From: Hyphomicrobiaceae bacterium
GTDB taxonomy: Bacteria; Pseudomonadota; Alphaproteobacteria; Rhizobiales; Hyphomicrobiaceae
Direction of reading: 5' to 3'
DNA: 64,000 nt
NCBI GenBank assembly: GCA_022842785.1
Contig: JALHOW010000001.1
Coordinates: 372,001-436,000 of the forward strand
Within the stretch, counting starts at the first letter, position 1, and the number at the start of each line of letters is the position of its first letter. Both the position numbers and the translations under genes were made by a program. The notes below the pieces were generated by a model that saw only the letters and a program-made list of their open reading frames with translations, did no database searches and was not told the origin of the DNA. Below, in pieces: positions 42,631 to 51,378 of this stretch.

Positions 42631-43356
42631 ATGGCGGCAAAGGATCAGGTCAAGGCGCTCGTGTTCGACGTGTTCGGCACCGTCGTCGATTGGCGCGGCA
42701 GTTCCATTCGCGAGCTGAACGCGTTCGGCAATGCGCGCGGATTGAAGCGCGACTGGGATCAGTTCGCCGACGATTGGCGCGGTCTCTACCAGCCTGGCAT
42801 GGAGGAAGTGCGCTCAGGACGGCGCCCTTACACCATCCTCGATGTGCTCCACCGCGAAAGCCTCGAGAAGCTGCTCGACAAATACGAGATCGCGGGCCTT
42901 CACGAGCAGGACATTCAGCATCTCGTTACGATCTGGCACCGCCTCGAGCCCTGGCCCGATGTCGTCGAGGGACTGACGCGTCTGAAGCGCCGCTACATCA
43001 TCGGTACATGCTCGAACGCGAACATTGGCCTCGCCGTGCGCATGGCGAAGCATTCGGGTCTGCCCTGGGACACCATCGTCGGCGCCGAGGTTGCCCGCGC
43101 CTACAAGCCGACGCCGCAGGCCTACATCGGCACGGCTGCCGCGCTCAATCTGGAGCCGCACGAGGTCATGCTGGTTGCCGCCCACAACAGTGATCTCGCC
43201 GCGGCGGCCAAGACCGGTTTCCGCACCGCGTTCGTCGCGCGGCCGACCGAGTACGGCCCGAAGAAGAAGGCAGATACTGCCGAGAATACGAATTGGGACG
43301 TCTCGACGGACAGCTTTAACGGTGTCGCCGACGCGATGGGTTGTCCGCGGATTTGA
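42631..43356 (+). CDS. Type II haloacid dehalogenase (HAD superfamily)
   Basis: A 241-residue HAD enzyme that replaces a halogen on a 2-haloacid by hydroxyl. The nucleophile Asp lies in LVFDVFGTVVDWRGS, motif II is GTCSNANIGLAV (Ser-Asn), the lysine is in ARAYKPTPQAYI and the last acids are in VAAHNSDLAAA, which fits the L-2-haloacid type with the H-N-S-D end. GGTGGAGAG precedes the start. It is cotranscribed with the GMC gene ahead, so alcohol and halogenated acid use may be linked. Confidence 0.88.
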   Translation: MAAKDQVKALVFDVFGTVVDWRGSSIRELNAFGNARGLKRDWDQFADDWRGLYQPGMEEVRSGRRPYTILDVLHRESLEKLLDKYEIAGLHEQDIQHLVTIWHRLEPWPDVVEGLTRLKRRYIIGTCSNANIGLAVRMAKHSGLPWDTIVGAEVARAYKPTPQAYIGTAAALNLEPHEVMLVAAHNSDLAAAAKTGFRTAFVARPTEYGPKKKADTAENTNWDVSTDSFNGVADAMGCPRI

Positions 43357-43392
43357 GCAGTCGCTTCGCGAGCGAGACCAGTCTCGCGCTCT

Positions 43393-43445
43393 GCCGGGAG
43401 GGGCACCCTCCCGGACCCACCCGCCTTTATGAAATTCGTCGCTTG
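43393..43445. repeat. Dispersed hairpin repeat of the second type, copy B (inverse)
   Basis: Reverse complement of part of the element at 36177-36270: CCGGGAGG-GGCA-CCCTCCCGG, then GACCCACCCGCC and TTTATGA, then CGTCGCTTGC. It lies between the convergent HAD gene and the epimerase gene, directly before a copy of the other repeat type. Confidence 0.75.
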
Positions 43446-43460
43446 CGGTGAGCGCACCAG

Positions 43461-43592
43461 GAATCCCCTCTCCCCGCCCTTGCGGGGAGAGGGTTAGGGT
43501 GAGGGGCGGCGGCAAACGCCGACGTCTCACAAGTTCCCGCCCCTCATCCTAACCTCCTCCCCGTGAAGGACGGGGAGAAGGGACAAGCAGCG
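43461..43592. repeat. Dispersed double-hairpin intergenic repeat, copy 2
   Basis: Matches 2924-3054 over its whole length in the same orientation: CCCCTCTCCCCGC with GCGGGGAGAGGG, then TAGGGTGAGGGGCGGCGGCA, the inner partner CCCGCCCCTCATC, and TCCTCCCCGTGAAGGACGGGGAGAAGGG (pieces given separately as CTCCCCGT and ACGGGGAG). The middle 25 bases differ most. Found between convergent genes at both sites. Confidence 0.87.
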
Positions 43593-43609
43593 TTTGCTCA
43601 CGGTCAGGT

Positions 43610-44398
43610 TTAAAACGCGCCGGCGTCGGTGGGCCAGCAGTCCCGAGGTTCATAGCCGACGAGGTCGCGCGCGGGCCCGAGATCGTAGCGCTCGCGGGCG
43701 AGGGGCCGGCTAGTGACATAGACGGGTGCGAACGGCGGCAGGCGATCGAGTGCCGCGTCGACGGCGCAAGCGAAGAAGCGGCCGGCATCGGCAGGGCTCA
43801 GGTACACGTCCTGATCATCGGGGTTGGCGGTCAGCTCCGCGACCTGGCCTGGATTGCGCGGACACCAACCGAGCCGCACGGCGATCACCTTCATGCCGTG
43901 ATGGGCGGCATAGACTTGGCCGAGCTGCTCGAGGAACACCTTGGTGCAGGCGTAGAGATAGCGGGGCGCGTACGACACCTCTGCGCGGACCGGGATGCTG
44001 CCGGCTTTGCGGTGGCCGACGATCACCTGCCCGCTACTGGCGAGCACGATCTTTTTCACGCCAGCCTTGCGCGCGGCCTCCATCACGCGATAGGCGCCGA
44101 CGATGTTGTTCGGGACGAGTTCGTCTTCGAAGTTGTCGACGTCCCCGGGTGGAGCAGGGCGTGGATAGACGGCATCGTCGGGCGTTGCGCCGAGATGCAC
44201 GAGGCAGTCAGCGCCTGCAATTGCTGCTGAGAGTTTGTCCGACTCCAGCAGCGACCCAACGAACACTTGCGCTGGCGGCAGGCCGGGCGACGGCTTGATG
44301 TCGAGACCGACGACGGTGTGGCGGCGCGCGGCAATAGCCGCGACAGCAGCTCGTCCGATGCGTCCGGCAGAGCCGGTCACGAGAACACGCTGGATCAT
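43610..44398 (-). CDS. NAD-dependent epimerase/dehydratase family protein (extended SDR)
   Basis: A 262-residue Rossmann protein of the extended SDR class. The NAD loop is RVLVTGSAGRIGRAAVAAI, the second marker is DCLVHLGATPDD, Ser and YxxxK are in VLASSGQVIVG and YLYACTKVFLEQLG. The short C-terminal part and overall look fit uronate-dehydrogenase-like members. It follows the second GMC gene by 12 bases on the same strand, so both form an operon. Substrate not readable. Confidence 0.85.
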   Translation of the reverse strand: MIQRVLVTGSAGRIGRAAVAAIAARRHTVVGLDIKPSPGLPPAQVFVGSLLESDKLSAAIAGADCLVHLGATPDDAVYPRPAPPGDVDNFEDELVPNNIVGAYRVMEAARKAGVKKIVLASSGQVIVGHRKAGSIPVRAEVSYAPRYLYACTKVFLEQLGQVYAAHHGMKVIAVRLGWCPRNPGQVAELTANPDDQDVYLSPADAGRFFACAVDAALDRLPPFAPVYVTSRPLARERYDLGPARDLVGYEPRDCWPTDAGAF

Positions 44399-44410
44399 GC
44401 TTGCTCGTTT

Positions 44411-46117
44411 CTACGCCACCAGCATCGCGTCCGCGATCTTCTCCGCCGACATCAGCACGGGGAAGTTCGTGTTCGCGCTCGGCACCATCGGGAAGATGGA
44501 GGCGTCTACCACGCGCAGACCGCTGATCCCACCGCGCACGCGTCCCTGCGTGTCGGTGACGGCCATCGGATCACTCTCTGCGCCCATGCGGCAGGTACAT
44601 GATGCGTGCCACACGCCGATCGTGGCCTTGCGCACGAAGGCTTCGAGCGCCTCATCGTCCTGCATGACCTGATTGAACTTGAAGCCTTCGACGATGACGT
44701 TGTCGAAGAGATAGTTGCGCACGAACTGCGGCCCGTCGAGAAGGCGCCCGGCGATGCCGGTGATGATCTTGTTCTTCGTGCACACGACGCCGAGCGCGCG
44801 CACGCGATCCGAGTAGGCGGCCGGGAACGGGTTCGACGTGATCTTCTGCATCTCGGGATGAGCATAGGCCGCGCCCATGCGCTTGAAGCCATCCATCAGG
44901 CGCTCGAGATCGCGGCGGTCCGACAGGAGATTGAATTCGACGAGCGGCTCCTCGCGCGGATCGCGCGACACGAGTTTCACTTCGCCGCGCTCCGAGCAGG
45001 TGCGGTTGACCCAGAGCAGCATCGAGGCAATGCGCTTGCCGACATCATGCCAGGCCGACTTGGAGACGACACTGACATACATGTCGCCCGGCGGCAGATC
45101 GCCGATGCCGGAAGAATAGCGCAGGCCGAGCGTCATGTGCCGCCGCGTGTAGCTGTTCATGCGGCCTTGCGGGCGCAGGTACGAAGACACGGATATGGCT
45201 GGGTGGTCCGTCAGGCGCTGGCCGACACCGCCGAGGCCTGCCCGAACCTCGATGCCGAGATCCTTGAGATGGCCGACCGGCCCTATGCCTGAGCGCATGA
45301 GGTGCGCGGGCGAGTGAATGGCGCCGCTGCAAAGGATGACCTCGTTGGCGCGGAACTCCTGCTTATGGCCTTTGATGTTCGCGCGCACGCCGACACAGCG
45401 GTTGCCCTCGAAGATGAGCTCGCTCACCTCGGTGCTGGTGGAGAGCGTGAGGTTCTTGCGGAGACGCGTCGCGGGGTCGAGATAGCCGATCGCAGCCGAG
45501 ACGCGGCGCTCGTAGGCATTGGAATGTGTCAGCGGCATATAGCCGTCGACGAATTCGCCGTTCTGGTCTTCGACGTACTTCCAGCCTTGAGCTTCGAAGG
45601 CTTTGGCCGCGGCCTTGGCGTGTTCCGTCCATTGGTCGGGGAAAATGCGGCGCACGGGAATGCGGCCTTCATTGCCGTGGTAGGGGCCGTCGAAATCCAT
45701 GTCGCGCTCGACCTTGCGGAAATAAGGGAGCACGCCTTCCCAATTCCAGCCGCGCGCGCCACGCGCTTCCCACTCGGCGTAGTCCGTCGGCGCGCCGCGG
45801 TTGGCGAGCTGGCCATTGATGGAGGAACCGCCGCCGAGCACGCGCGCCTGCTCGTACTTGCGGAAGGGGGGAGGCGCTTCGGTCGGATTGTTGTGCGAGA
45901 CGACCTCGGTGCGCACGCGCAACTTGGTCCAATGGAAACGCGGATCGAAGTAGGCGGTGCCGGGATAGCTGTCGAGGATCTCGGCCGGCACGGCGCCATG
46001 CGGCGTGTCGGGGCCGGCTTCGAGCAGCAGGATCTTGTTCGAGCTTTTTGCGGAGAGCCGGTTGGCCAGTACCGATCCCGCGGAGCCACCGCCGACGATG
46101 ATGTAATCGTAGATCAT
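44411..46117 (-). CDS. GMC-family FAD oxidoreductase 2
   Basis: A 568-residue flavoenzyme of the choline-dehydrogenase family. The FAD loop is IYDYIIVGGGSAGSVLANRL; the second signature is ARVLGGGSSINGQLANRG; the third is LCSGAIHSPAHLMRSGIGP. Active-site residues are in VWHASCTCRMG and ANTNFPVLMSAEK. It differs clearly from the enzyme at 40946 (insert EAPPPFRKYEQ), so they are not recent duplicates. The ATG at 46117 is preferred over a TTG twelve bases earlier. It shares an operon with the epimerase. Confidence 0.92.
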   Translation of the reverse strand: MIYDYIIVGGGSAGSVLANRLSAKSSNKILLLEAGPDTPHGAVPAEILDSYPGTAYFDPRFHWTKLRVRTEVVSHNNPTEAPPPFRKYEQARVLGGGSSINGQLANRGAPTDYAEWEARGARGWNWEGVLPYFRKVERDMDFDGPYHGNEGRIPVRRIFPDQWTEHAKAAAKAFEAQGWKYVEDQNGEFVDGYMPLTHSNAYERRVSAAIGYLDPATRLRKNLTLSTSTEVSELIFEGNRCVGVRANIKGHKQEFRANEVILCSGAIHSPAHLMRSGIGPVGHLKDLGIEVRAGLGGVGQRLTDHPAISVSSYLRPQGRMNSYTRRHMTLGLRYSSGIGDLPPGDMYVSVVSKSAWHDVGKRIASMLLWVNRTCSERGEVKLVSRDPREEPLVEFNLLSDRRDLERLMDGFKRMGAAYAHPEMQKITSNPFPAAYSDRVRALGVVCTKNKIITGIAGRLLDGPQFVRNYLFDNVIVEGFKFNQVMQDDEALEAFVRKATIGVWHASCTCRMGAESDPMAVTDTQGRVRGGISGLRVVDASIFPMVPSANTNFPVLMSAEKIADAMLVA

Positions 46118-46280
46118 GGACGTTTCCAAAGATCGCGTTTGCGGAGCTGCCTCGATGCGCTCCTTACGCTTCTCGATAGCAGTTGGTCAGGCGTCGCACA
46201 AAGCCTAGCTGTGCAGACGCACGATTGGCGGATGCATGGCGCGCGGGCTAAGCTCAGGGCGATCTTTCTAGGGGGCCGCA

Positions 46281-46910
46281 ATGCTGAAGATTTACGGTCG
46301 GGCCGACGGCATCAACGTCCGCAAGGTGCTTTGGCTGTGTGAGGAGATGTCCCTCACGTACGAGCGCGAAGACTGGGGACGCGGCTACCGATCAACGAGC
46401 GATCCCGAGTTTCAGAAGATCAGCCACTTCGGCCTCGTTCCGGTGATCGAGGACGACGGGTTCGTTCTCAGGGAGAGTAATTCGATCCTGCGATATCTGG
46501 CGCGCAAGCACGGTCGCGACGATCTTCTGCCCGACGATTTGCGCCAGCGGGCGACGGTCGAAGCCTGGATGGATTGGGGGGTGAGCGACGGCTTCGCGGG
46601 TTTGCGGCCCGTGTTCCTGGGACTGCACGCCAAGACGCCGGAGTTCGTCGGAAAGACCGAACTGATCGACTGGGGCATCTGGCACTGGAACCGTCAGCTC
46701 CAGCGACTGGACGCCGACCTCGCCAAGTCGGGCGGCCCCTATGTGTGCGGCGCGAACTTCACTCTGGCCGACATTCCGGTCGGCATGATCGTGAACCGAT
46801 GGCTCAACCTGGACTTCGAGAAGCCCGAACTGCCGGCTGTGGAGCGCTACTACGAGCAGCTCAGCACGCGCCCGGCTTACTTGCTCTACGGTCGGAACGG
46901 CTTGGTCTAG
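46281..46910 (+). CDS. Glutathione S-transferase family protein
   Basis: A 209-residue two-domain GST. The thioredoxin-like N-domain has LKIYGRADGINVRKVLWLCEEM (catalytic Ser/Asn region), GLVPVIEDDGFVLRESNSILRYLARK as the glutathione site (pieces VPVIEDDGF and ESNSILRYL), and the helical C-domain has FTLADIPVGMIVNRW. It is divergent from the GMC-epimerase operon across 163 bases. Its stop overlaps the stop of the convergent Sel1 gene by three bases. Start set by TAGGGGG. Confidence 0.93.
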   Translation: MLKIYGRADGINVRKVLWLCEEMSLTYEREDWGRGYRSTSDPEFQKISHFGLVPVIEDDGFVLRESNSILRYLARKHGRDDLLPDDLRQRATVEAWMDWGVSDGFAGLRPVFLGLHAKTPEFVGKTELIDWGIWHWNRQLQRLDADLAKSGGPYVCGANFTLADIPVGMIVNRWLNLDFEKPELPAVERYYEQLSTRPAYLLYGRNGLV

Positions 46911-47173
46911 TGGACCGCAAGCCACTCTCGGGCGCGGCGCTGGGCCTGTCCGATCTCGGCGCGGGTCATCTCGCTCGCGAGCTCGCTGCGGTAGTGCTTG
47001 GCTTCGCTGTTGCCGCGGAGCGCTGCGAGGTTGAACCACTTGTGCGCCTCGATGAAGTCGAGCTCGACGTCCCGGCCGCTGCAATAGGCGAGACCGAGCT
47101 CGAAGAGGGCATCAGCGGCGCCGGACTGGGCGGCGAGCGGCATTTCCTGGAACGCAACATCAAACCTGGCCAT
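46907..47173 (-). CDS. Small Sel1-repeat protein
   Basis: An 88-residue protein with one and a half Sel1-like repeats: SGAADALFELGLAYCSGRDV and FIEAHKWFNLAALRGNSEAK. The end is a charged helix (REWLAVH). Sel1 repeats usually mediate protein contacts; this short cytoplasmic form is common in the order, and its partner is not known. AGGAG lies ahead of the start at 47173. Longer upstream readings do not resemble protein. Confidence 0.82.
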   Translation of the reverse strand: MARFDVAFQEMPLAAQSGAADALFELGLAYCSGRDVELDFIEAHKWFNLAALRGNSEAKHYRSELASEMTRAEIGQAQRRAREWLAVH

Positions 47174-47538
47174 GGGGAACGAACTCCTATCCCTTCTCGA
47201 GCCGCGAAATGCTGCCACGCCGATTGGGGGCGGGCATAAGCGCACGATGTCAGTGCTCCGACTGAGAAGAAGTAAATTCGATGCGCTTTTTACTAAATGA
47301 CCTCGGAACGACTTCCTTTGCAGTTCCCTAAGGAACGCTCGGAGAAGGGATTTCTGCCCGGTTTTGGAACAGTCGTGAACAGACCGGAGGAAGCGCCGTT
47401 TAGCCGGCCCTAACCATGTCGCCACAAAGACTTTTTTAGCCCGGACGCCCGGGAGATCCGGGGCTGCGCCGTCCTCGCACTTGAGGCCGGGGGCCGGGCC
47501 ATGTATTCCTCGCGCGAGCAAGCAATGGGGCGACACGG
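47174..47538. other. Divergent intergenic region of 365 bases
   Basis: Lies between the Sel1 gene (minus) and the NDUFA9-like gene (plus). It has several GGAAC boxes (for example 47310, 47332, 47365), but none is followed by CGTT at 16-17 bases, so no EcfG-type promoter is claimed. No gene or large dyad seen. Confidence 0.45.
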
Positions 47539-48516
47539 ATGGTGAAGCGGGAAGAAGGGCGGCTGATCGCGGTCGTCGGGGGCTCGGGCTTCGTCGGCCG
47601 GCATACGGTCAGGGCGCTGGCGCGGCGTGGTTTTCGGGTTCGGGCGGTCGTGCGTCGGCCTGATCTGGCGGGCCATCTGCAACCCATGGGCAGTGTCGGC
47701 CAGATCCATGCCGTGCAGGGCAATGTCCGCTATCCCGATTCGATTGCGCGTGCGCTCGAAGGGGCGGATGGCGTGGTCAGCCTCGTCGGCATCCTCGCGA
47801 AGTCCGGCGCGCAGACCTTCGACACGATCCACGTCGCGGGCGCCCGCACGGTCGCCAGTGCTGCGCGCGAGGGCGGTGCCGACCACTTCGTCCACGTCTC
47901 CGCGATCGGCGCGAGCCCATCCTCTGCTGGGCAGTATGGGCGCACGAAAGCCCAGGGCGAGGCCGCTGTGCTCGAGGCCTTTCCCGAGGCCATCATCCTG
48001 CGTCCATCGCTGATCTTCGGTCCCGAGGACAGCCTCTTCAATCGCTTCGCTGGCATGGCGCGGTCGGCACCTGTCCTGCCGCTCGTCGGCGGGCGGACGC
48101 GTTTCCAGCCGGTGTACGTAGGTGACGTCGCCGCGGCCATTGCGAACATTTGCGAGGGCGCGGGCAAGCCGGGAACGATCTACGAGCTGGGCGGGCCGGA
48201 GGTGCTTTCGTTCCGCGCCTTGCTCGACCGTGTGCAGGAGCACGCCGGCCGCGCACGGGGCTATCTGCCACTTCCCTTCTCGATCGCAAAGATCATGGCC
48301 GCGGTGACGGCGCCGCTGCCCAATGCGCTGCGGCCGCTCACTGTGGATCAGGTGCGGATGCTCCAGGCCGACAATATCGTGAGCGAGGCTGCGGCCAAGG
48401 AGGGCCGCACGCTTCAGGGCCTCGGCATCAACGGCCCCCACGCCATCGATACCATCGTGCCGGGCTATCTCGAGTCGTACCGCCCCAAGGGACAATACTC
48501 CCACTACCGGGGATAA
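47539..48516 (+). CDS. Complex I NDUFA9-like NAD(P)-binding protein
   Basis: A 325-residue atypical SDR. The loop IAVVGGSGFVGRHTVRAL binds the nucleotide; then HAVQGNVRYPDSIARALEGADGVVSLVG (parts GNVRYP and GADGVVSLVG), the Ser/Tyr region HVSAIGASPSSAGQYGRTKAQGE and ILRPSLIFGPED. Alphaproteobacteria share this protein with the mitochondrial complex I accessory subunit NDUFA9. It starts a rightward run of housekeeping genes. No good ribosome site, so the start is likely but not sure. Confidence 0.88.
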   Translation: MVKREEGRLIAVVGGSGFVGRHTVRALARRGFRVRAVVRRPDLAGHLQPMGSVGQIHAVQGNVRYPDSIARALEGADGVVSLVGILAKSGAQTFDTIHVAGARTVASAAREGGADHFVHVSAIGASPSSAGQYGRTKAQGEAAVLEAFPEAIILRPSLIFGPEDSLFNRFAGMARSAPVLPLVGGRTRFQPVYVGDVAAAIANICEGAGKPGTIYELGGPEVLSFRALLDRVQEHAGRARGYLPLPFSIAKIMAAVTAPLPNALRPLTVDQVRMLQADNIVSEAAAKEGRTLQGLGINGPHAIDTIVPGYLESYRPKGQYSHYRG

Positions 48517-48591
48517 GCCCCGCGATGACAGTGAACCGGATGGTGGGGCCGGGTTAGATGTGCTGGTGAGGCTGAAAAAAGGACGGCGCCC

Positions 48592-48888
48592 GTGCTGCTT
48601 GTTCGACTGCTGGAATTCACCAGCTATCTGGTTTCCCTGTACACGTGGGTGATCATCGCCAGCGTCGTGCTGAGCTGGCTCATGGCCTTCAACGTCGTCA
48701 ATGCCTACAACCCCTTCGTGCGCTCGCTTTGGAACGGCATCAACGCCGTGACCGAGCCGCTGCTCCGTCCCATTCGGCGCGTGCTGCCGGATCTCGGCGG
48801 AATCGACATTTCGCCTGTCATCCTGCTGCTCGGATGCTACTTCGTGCAAAGCGTCGTGATCCCGACGCTCATCGACCTGGTGCGATGA
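48592..48888 (+). CDS. YggT family membrane protein
   Basis: A 98-residue protein with two membrane helices (LEFTSYLVSLYTWVIIASVV and ISPVILLLGCYFVQSVVIPT) and the family centre NPFVRSLWNGINAVTEPLLRPIRRVLP. The start is GTG, with AGGA eight bases ahead and no ATG upstream. Such proteins are linked with osmotic tolerance and cell division. It overlaps the next gene by ATGA. Confidence 0.92.
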   Translation: MLLVRLLEFTSYLVSLYTWVIIASVVLSWLMAFNVVNAYNPFVRSLWNGINAVTEPLLRPIRRVLPDLGGIDISPVILLLGCYFVQSVVIPTLIDLVR

Positions 48889-49214
48889 CCGATCCCGCTG
48901 CTCTGCCGTGGTCGCCTGCGCCAGATGGCGTAGTTCTGCGAGTGCGGGTGACGCCCAAATCATCCAAGGATGTTGTCGAGGGATTGGATGCGACGGCGCA
49001 GGGGCCGGCGCTGAAGGTGCGCGTGCGTGCAGTGCCCGACAAAGGCGCGGCCAATGCTGCTGTGGCGGAGACCGTCGCGCGCTGGCTCGGCGTGCCGAAG
49101 AGTACCGTCACGCTCGCCGGCGGGAGCACGTCACGGGTGAAGAGCCTCGCAATCACAGGCGATGCAGCTACGCTGTCTCAGCAACTCGACCGCCGGATCG
49201 GCGAGCGCGATTGA
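48885..49214 (+). CDS. DUF167 family protein (YggU type)
   Basis: A 109-residue protein. The DUF167 core reads VVLRVRVTPKSSKDVVEGLD, then LKVRVRAVPDKGAANAAVAETVARWLGVPKS and VTLAGGSTSRVKSLAI. It is translated from an ATG that overlaps the YggT stop. The three genes yggT, DUF167 and folD are often together in this class. The biochemical role is unknown. Confidence 0.93.
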   Translation: MTDPAALPWSPAPDGVVLRVRVTPKSSKDVVEGLDATAQGPALKVRVRAVPDKGAANAAVAETVARWLGVPKSTVTLAGGSTSRVKSLAITGDAATLSQQLDRRIGERD

Positions 49215-49232
49215 GAAGACCCAGGGGGTGGT

Positions 49233-50117
49233 ATGTCGGGTGCGACGTTGATTGACGGCAAGGCTATTGCGGCGGGACTCCGGGGCGAAGTTGCGGCGGC
49301 TGTCGTGCGCTTTGCAGGCGAGCATGGCGTGCACCCCGGCCTCGCGGTGGTCCTCGTCGGCGATGATCCGGCGAGCCAGGTCTATGTCCGCAACAAGAAG
49401 CGCGAGACCGAGGCCGCGGGCATGGCCTCCTTCGAGGTGAAAGTGCCGGCGGCGACGAGCGAGAGGGAGCTGCTCGCAGTCGTCGAGGAACTCAACCGCC
49501 GCGCCGATGTCGATGGCATCCTCGTCCAGCTTCCACTGCCGCCGCATATCGACTCCGGGCGCGTCATCGAGGCCATTGATCCGGCCAAGGACGTGGACGG
49601 CTTCCATCCGATCAATGCGGGGCGTCTTGCATCCGGCCAGCCGGGCCTCGTGCCCTGCACGCCGCTCGGCTGCATCATTCTGGCGAAGTCGGTGCAGCCC
49701 GATCTCATGGGCCTGGAGGCGGTGGTCGTCGGCCGCTCGAACATTGTCGGCAAACCTGTGGCCCAGCTTCTGCTGGCCGAGAACTGCACGGTTACGATTG
49801 CGCATTCCAAAAGTCGCGCGCTGCCCGAGATCACGGCACGCGCGGACCTGCTCGTCGCCGCCGTCGGCCGACCGGAACTCATCCGTGGCGACTGGATCAA
49901 GCCTGGCGCCATCGTGATCGATGTCGGCATCAATCGCGTGCCCGGCGAAGGCGGCAAGCACCGGCTCGTCGGCGATGTCGATTTCGAGGATACGCGACAC
50001 GTGGCAGGTGCGATCACGCCCGTACCGGGTGGCGTCGGGCCCATGACCATCGCGTGCCTCTTGCGCAATACTCTTGTGGCGGCCGCATCCAGGCGCGGGC
50101 TGCCGATACCGCTTTGA
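49233..50117 (+). CDS. folD: Bifunctional methylenetetrahydrofolate dehydrogenase/cyclohydrolase
   Basis: A 294-residue FolD that interconverts methylene- and formyl-tetrahydrofolate with NADP. It has the catalytic Tyr/Lys in [17 protein letters not shown], the substrate motif [12 protein letters not shown], and the coenzyme site [34 protein letters not shown] closes the enzyme. AGGGGGTG precedes the start. It follows DUF167 by 18 bases in the same operon. Confidence 0.97.
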   Translation: MSGATLIDGKAIAAGLRGEVAAAVVRFAGEHGVHPGLAVVLVGDDPASQVYVRNKKRETEAAGMASFEVKVPAATSERELLAVVEELNRRADVDGILVQLPLPPHIDSGRVIEAIDPAKDVDGFHPINAGRLASGQPGLVPCTPLGCIILAKSVQPDLMGLEAVVVGRSNIVGKPVAQLLLAENCTVTIAHSKSRALPEITARADLLVAAVGRPELIRGDWIKPGAIVIDVGINRVPGEGGKHRLVGDVDFEDTRHVAGAITPVPGGVGPMTIACLLRNTLVAAASRRGLPIPL

Positions 50118-50149
50118 TTCCGGTCCTTCGGAAGGTGGGTGATGCTCCA

Positions 50150-50605
50150 ATGACGATCACGCTCCGCCCTTTGACCGCTGCTGATACCGGCCTCGCTGCA
50201 CGTTTCGTGCGCGCGCTGCTGACGGAGCTGTCTTCCTCGACCATGCCCGAGGTCGAGGTGTACGAGAAGGCCGCGCGCGAGGTCTTGTCATTAGACACGA
50301 CCTTCGGTTTTCTGGCGAGCAGCTCGGAAACGCCCGTCGGCCTCATGATGCTCAACGAAAGCGCCACAATTTACGCGCGCGGGCGAATTGGCACGATAAC
50401 GGAGCTCTACATCGTGCCGGAGTACCGATCCGCGCGGGTGGCATCCGAATTGATGCAGGCGGCCGTGGCGCTGGGACGCGAACGGGGGTGGGGCCGGCTG
50501 GAGGTCGGGGCACCGAAGCAGCCTGCCTGGGCGCGGACGCTCGCCTTCTATCAGCGCGAAGGCTTCGAACAAGTTGGGCCGCGCCTCAGAAAACTTATCC
50601 AGTAG
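50150..50605 (+). CDS. GNAT-family N-acetyltransferase
   Basis: A 151-residue GNAT enzyme. The fold is complete: ITLRPLTAADTGLAARFV, the strand GTITELYIVPEYRSARVASELMQ with the acetyl-CoA loop (P-E-Y-R-S-A-R-V-A), and the last helix FYQREGFEQVGP. The acceptor cannot be told. It starts 32 bases after folD and is likely in that operon. Confidence 0.88.
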   Translation: MTITLRPLTAADTGLAARFVRALLTELSSSTMPEVEVYEKAAREVLSLDTTFGFLASSSETPVGLMMLNESATIYARGRIGTITELYIVPEYRSARVASELMQAAVALGRERGWGRLEVGAPKQPAWARTLAFYQREGFEQVGPRLRKLIQ

Positions 50606-50775
50606 GGGCAGAGGAAATCTGCTTGCCACACACGATCAGACGAGCAACCGCTTCTGCATGATGCTGGGTTGACGCTCGGCGGTCATAACGTGTGACGTCA
50701 TCGTCTCGCCGCCAGAGAGGCGGTAGTTCCCCTTAGTCAGCCGAACAAGGCGGACCTGTCAGGGAGACAACAGTC

Positions 50776-51207
50776 ATGACAAATGCCGACACGCCGAATC
50801 CTTCCATTCTCTCACACGTCTCAATCGGAACACGAGATTTTGAGCGCGCGACCCGCTTCTACGACGCGGTGCTCGCGGCACTCGGTTGCCGCCGCATCAT
50901 GGATCACCCGGGCGCCGTCGCGTATGGTCGAGCGTTTCCCGAGTTCTGGGTCCAGGTGCCGATCGACGGCAAGCCCGCAAGCATCGGCAATGGCACGCAT
51001 TTCGGCTTCTTTGCGAGTTCGAAAGCAGAAGTCGACGCCTTCCACGCGGCGGGTGTTGCGTCCGGAGCGACCGACGACGGCAAGCCCGGTCCGCGCTCCG
51101 AGTACGGTGCGCCGTACTACGGCTGCTTTCTCCGCGATCCCGATGGTCACAAGATCGAAGCGGCTTTCTGGGATGCCGACATGGCGCAACGGCTCGGTAT
51201 GTCCTAG
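50776..51207 (+). CDS. VOC-family (glyoxalase-like) protein
   Basis: A 143-residue protein of the VOC fold: LSHVSIGTRDFERATRFYDA at the N-terminus, GTHFGFFASSKAEVDAFHA in the middle, and YYGCFLRDPDGHKIEAAFWD as the last metal half-site. The family is often seen as a metal-bound lyase or resistance protein, but the activity is not readable. CAGGGAGAC precedes the start. Not closely related to the VOC protein at 37865. Confidence 0.88.
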   Translation: MTNADTPNPSILSHVSIGTRDFERATRFYDAVLAALGCRRIMDHPGAVAYGRAFPEFWVQVPIDGKPASIGNGTHFGFFASSKAEVDAFHAAGVASGATDDGKPGPRSEYGAPYYGCFLRDPDGHKIEAAFWDADMAQRLGMS

Positions 51208-51378
51208 ATAGGAGTGCGCGCGCTGTGGGGCCGCGATCTTGTGGATAGATCACGGTTCATCGAGGTGTCCGCAAGTTGACGTAATCGCATGAGATATGGG
51301 GCGGGTTTGCAAACTGTGACTTTCCGCGCGAGCGCCGACTGTGGCGGTTGGCGCTTACGCGTGGGCGGGGCGACGGTC

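Noticed and set aside
47260-47420. GGAAC boxes that could be EcfG general-stress promoters
   Set aside because: None has CGTT 16-17 bases downstream on either strand, the spacing required.
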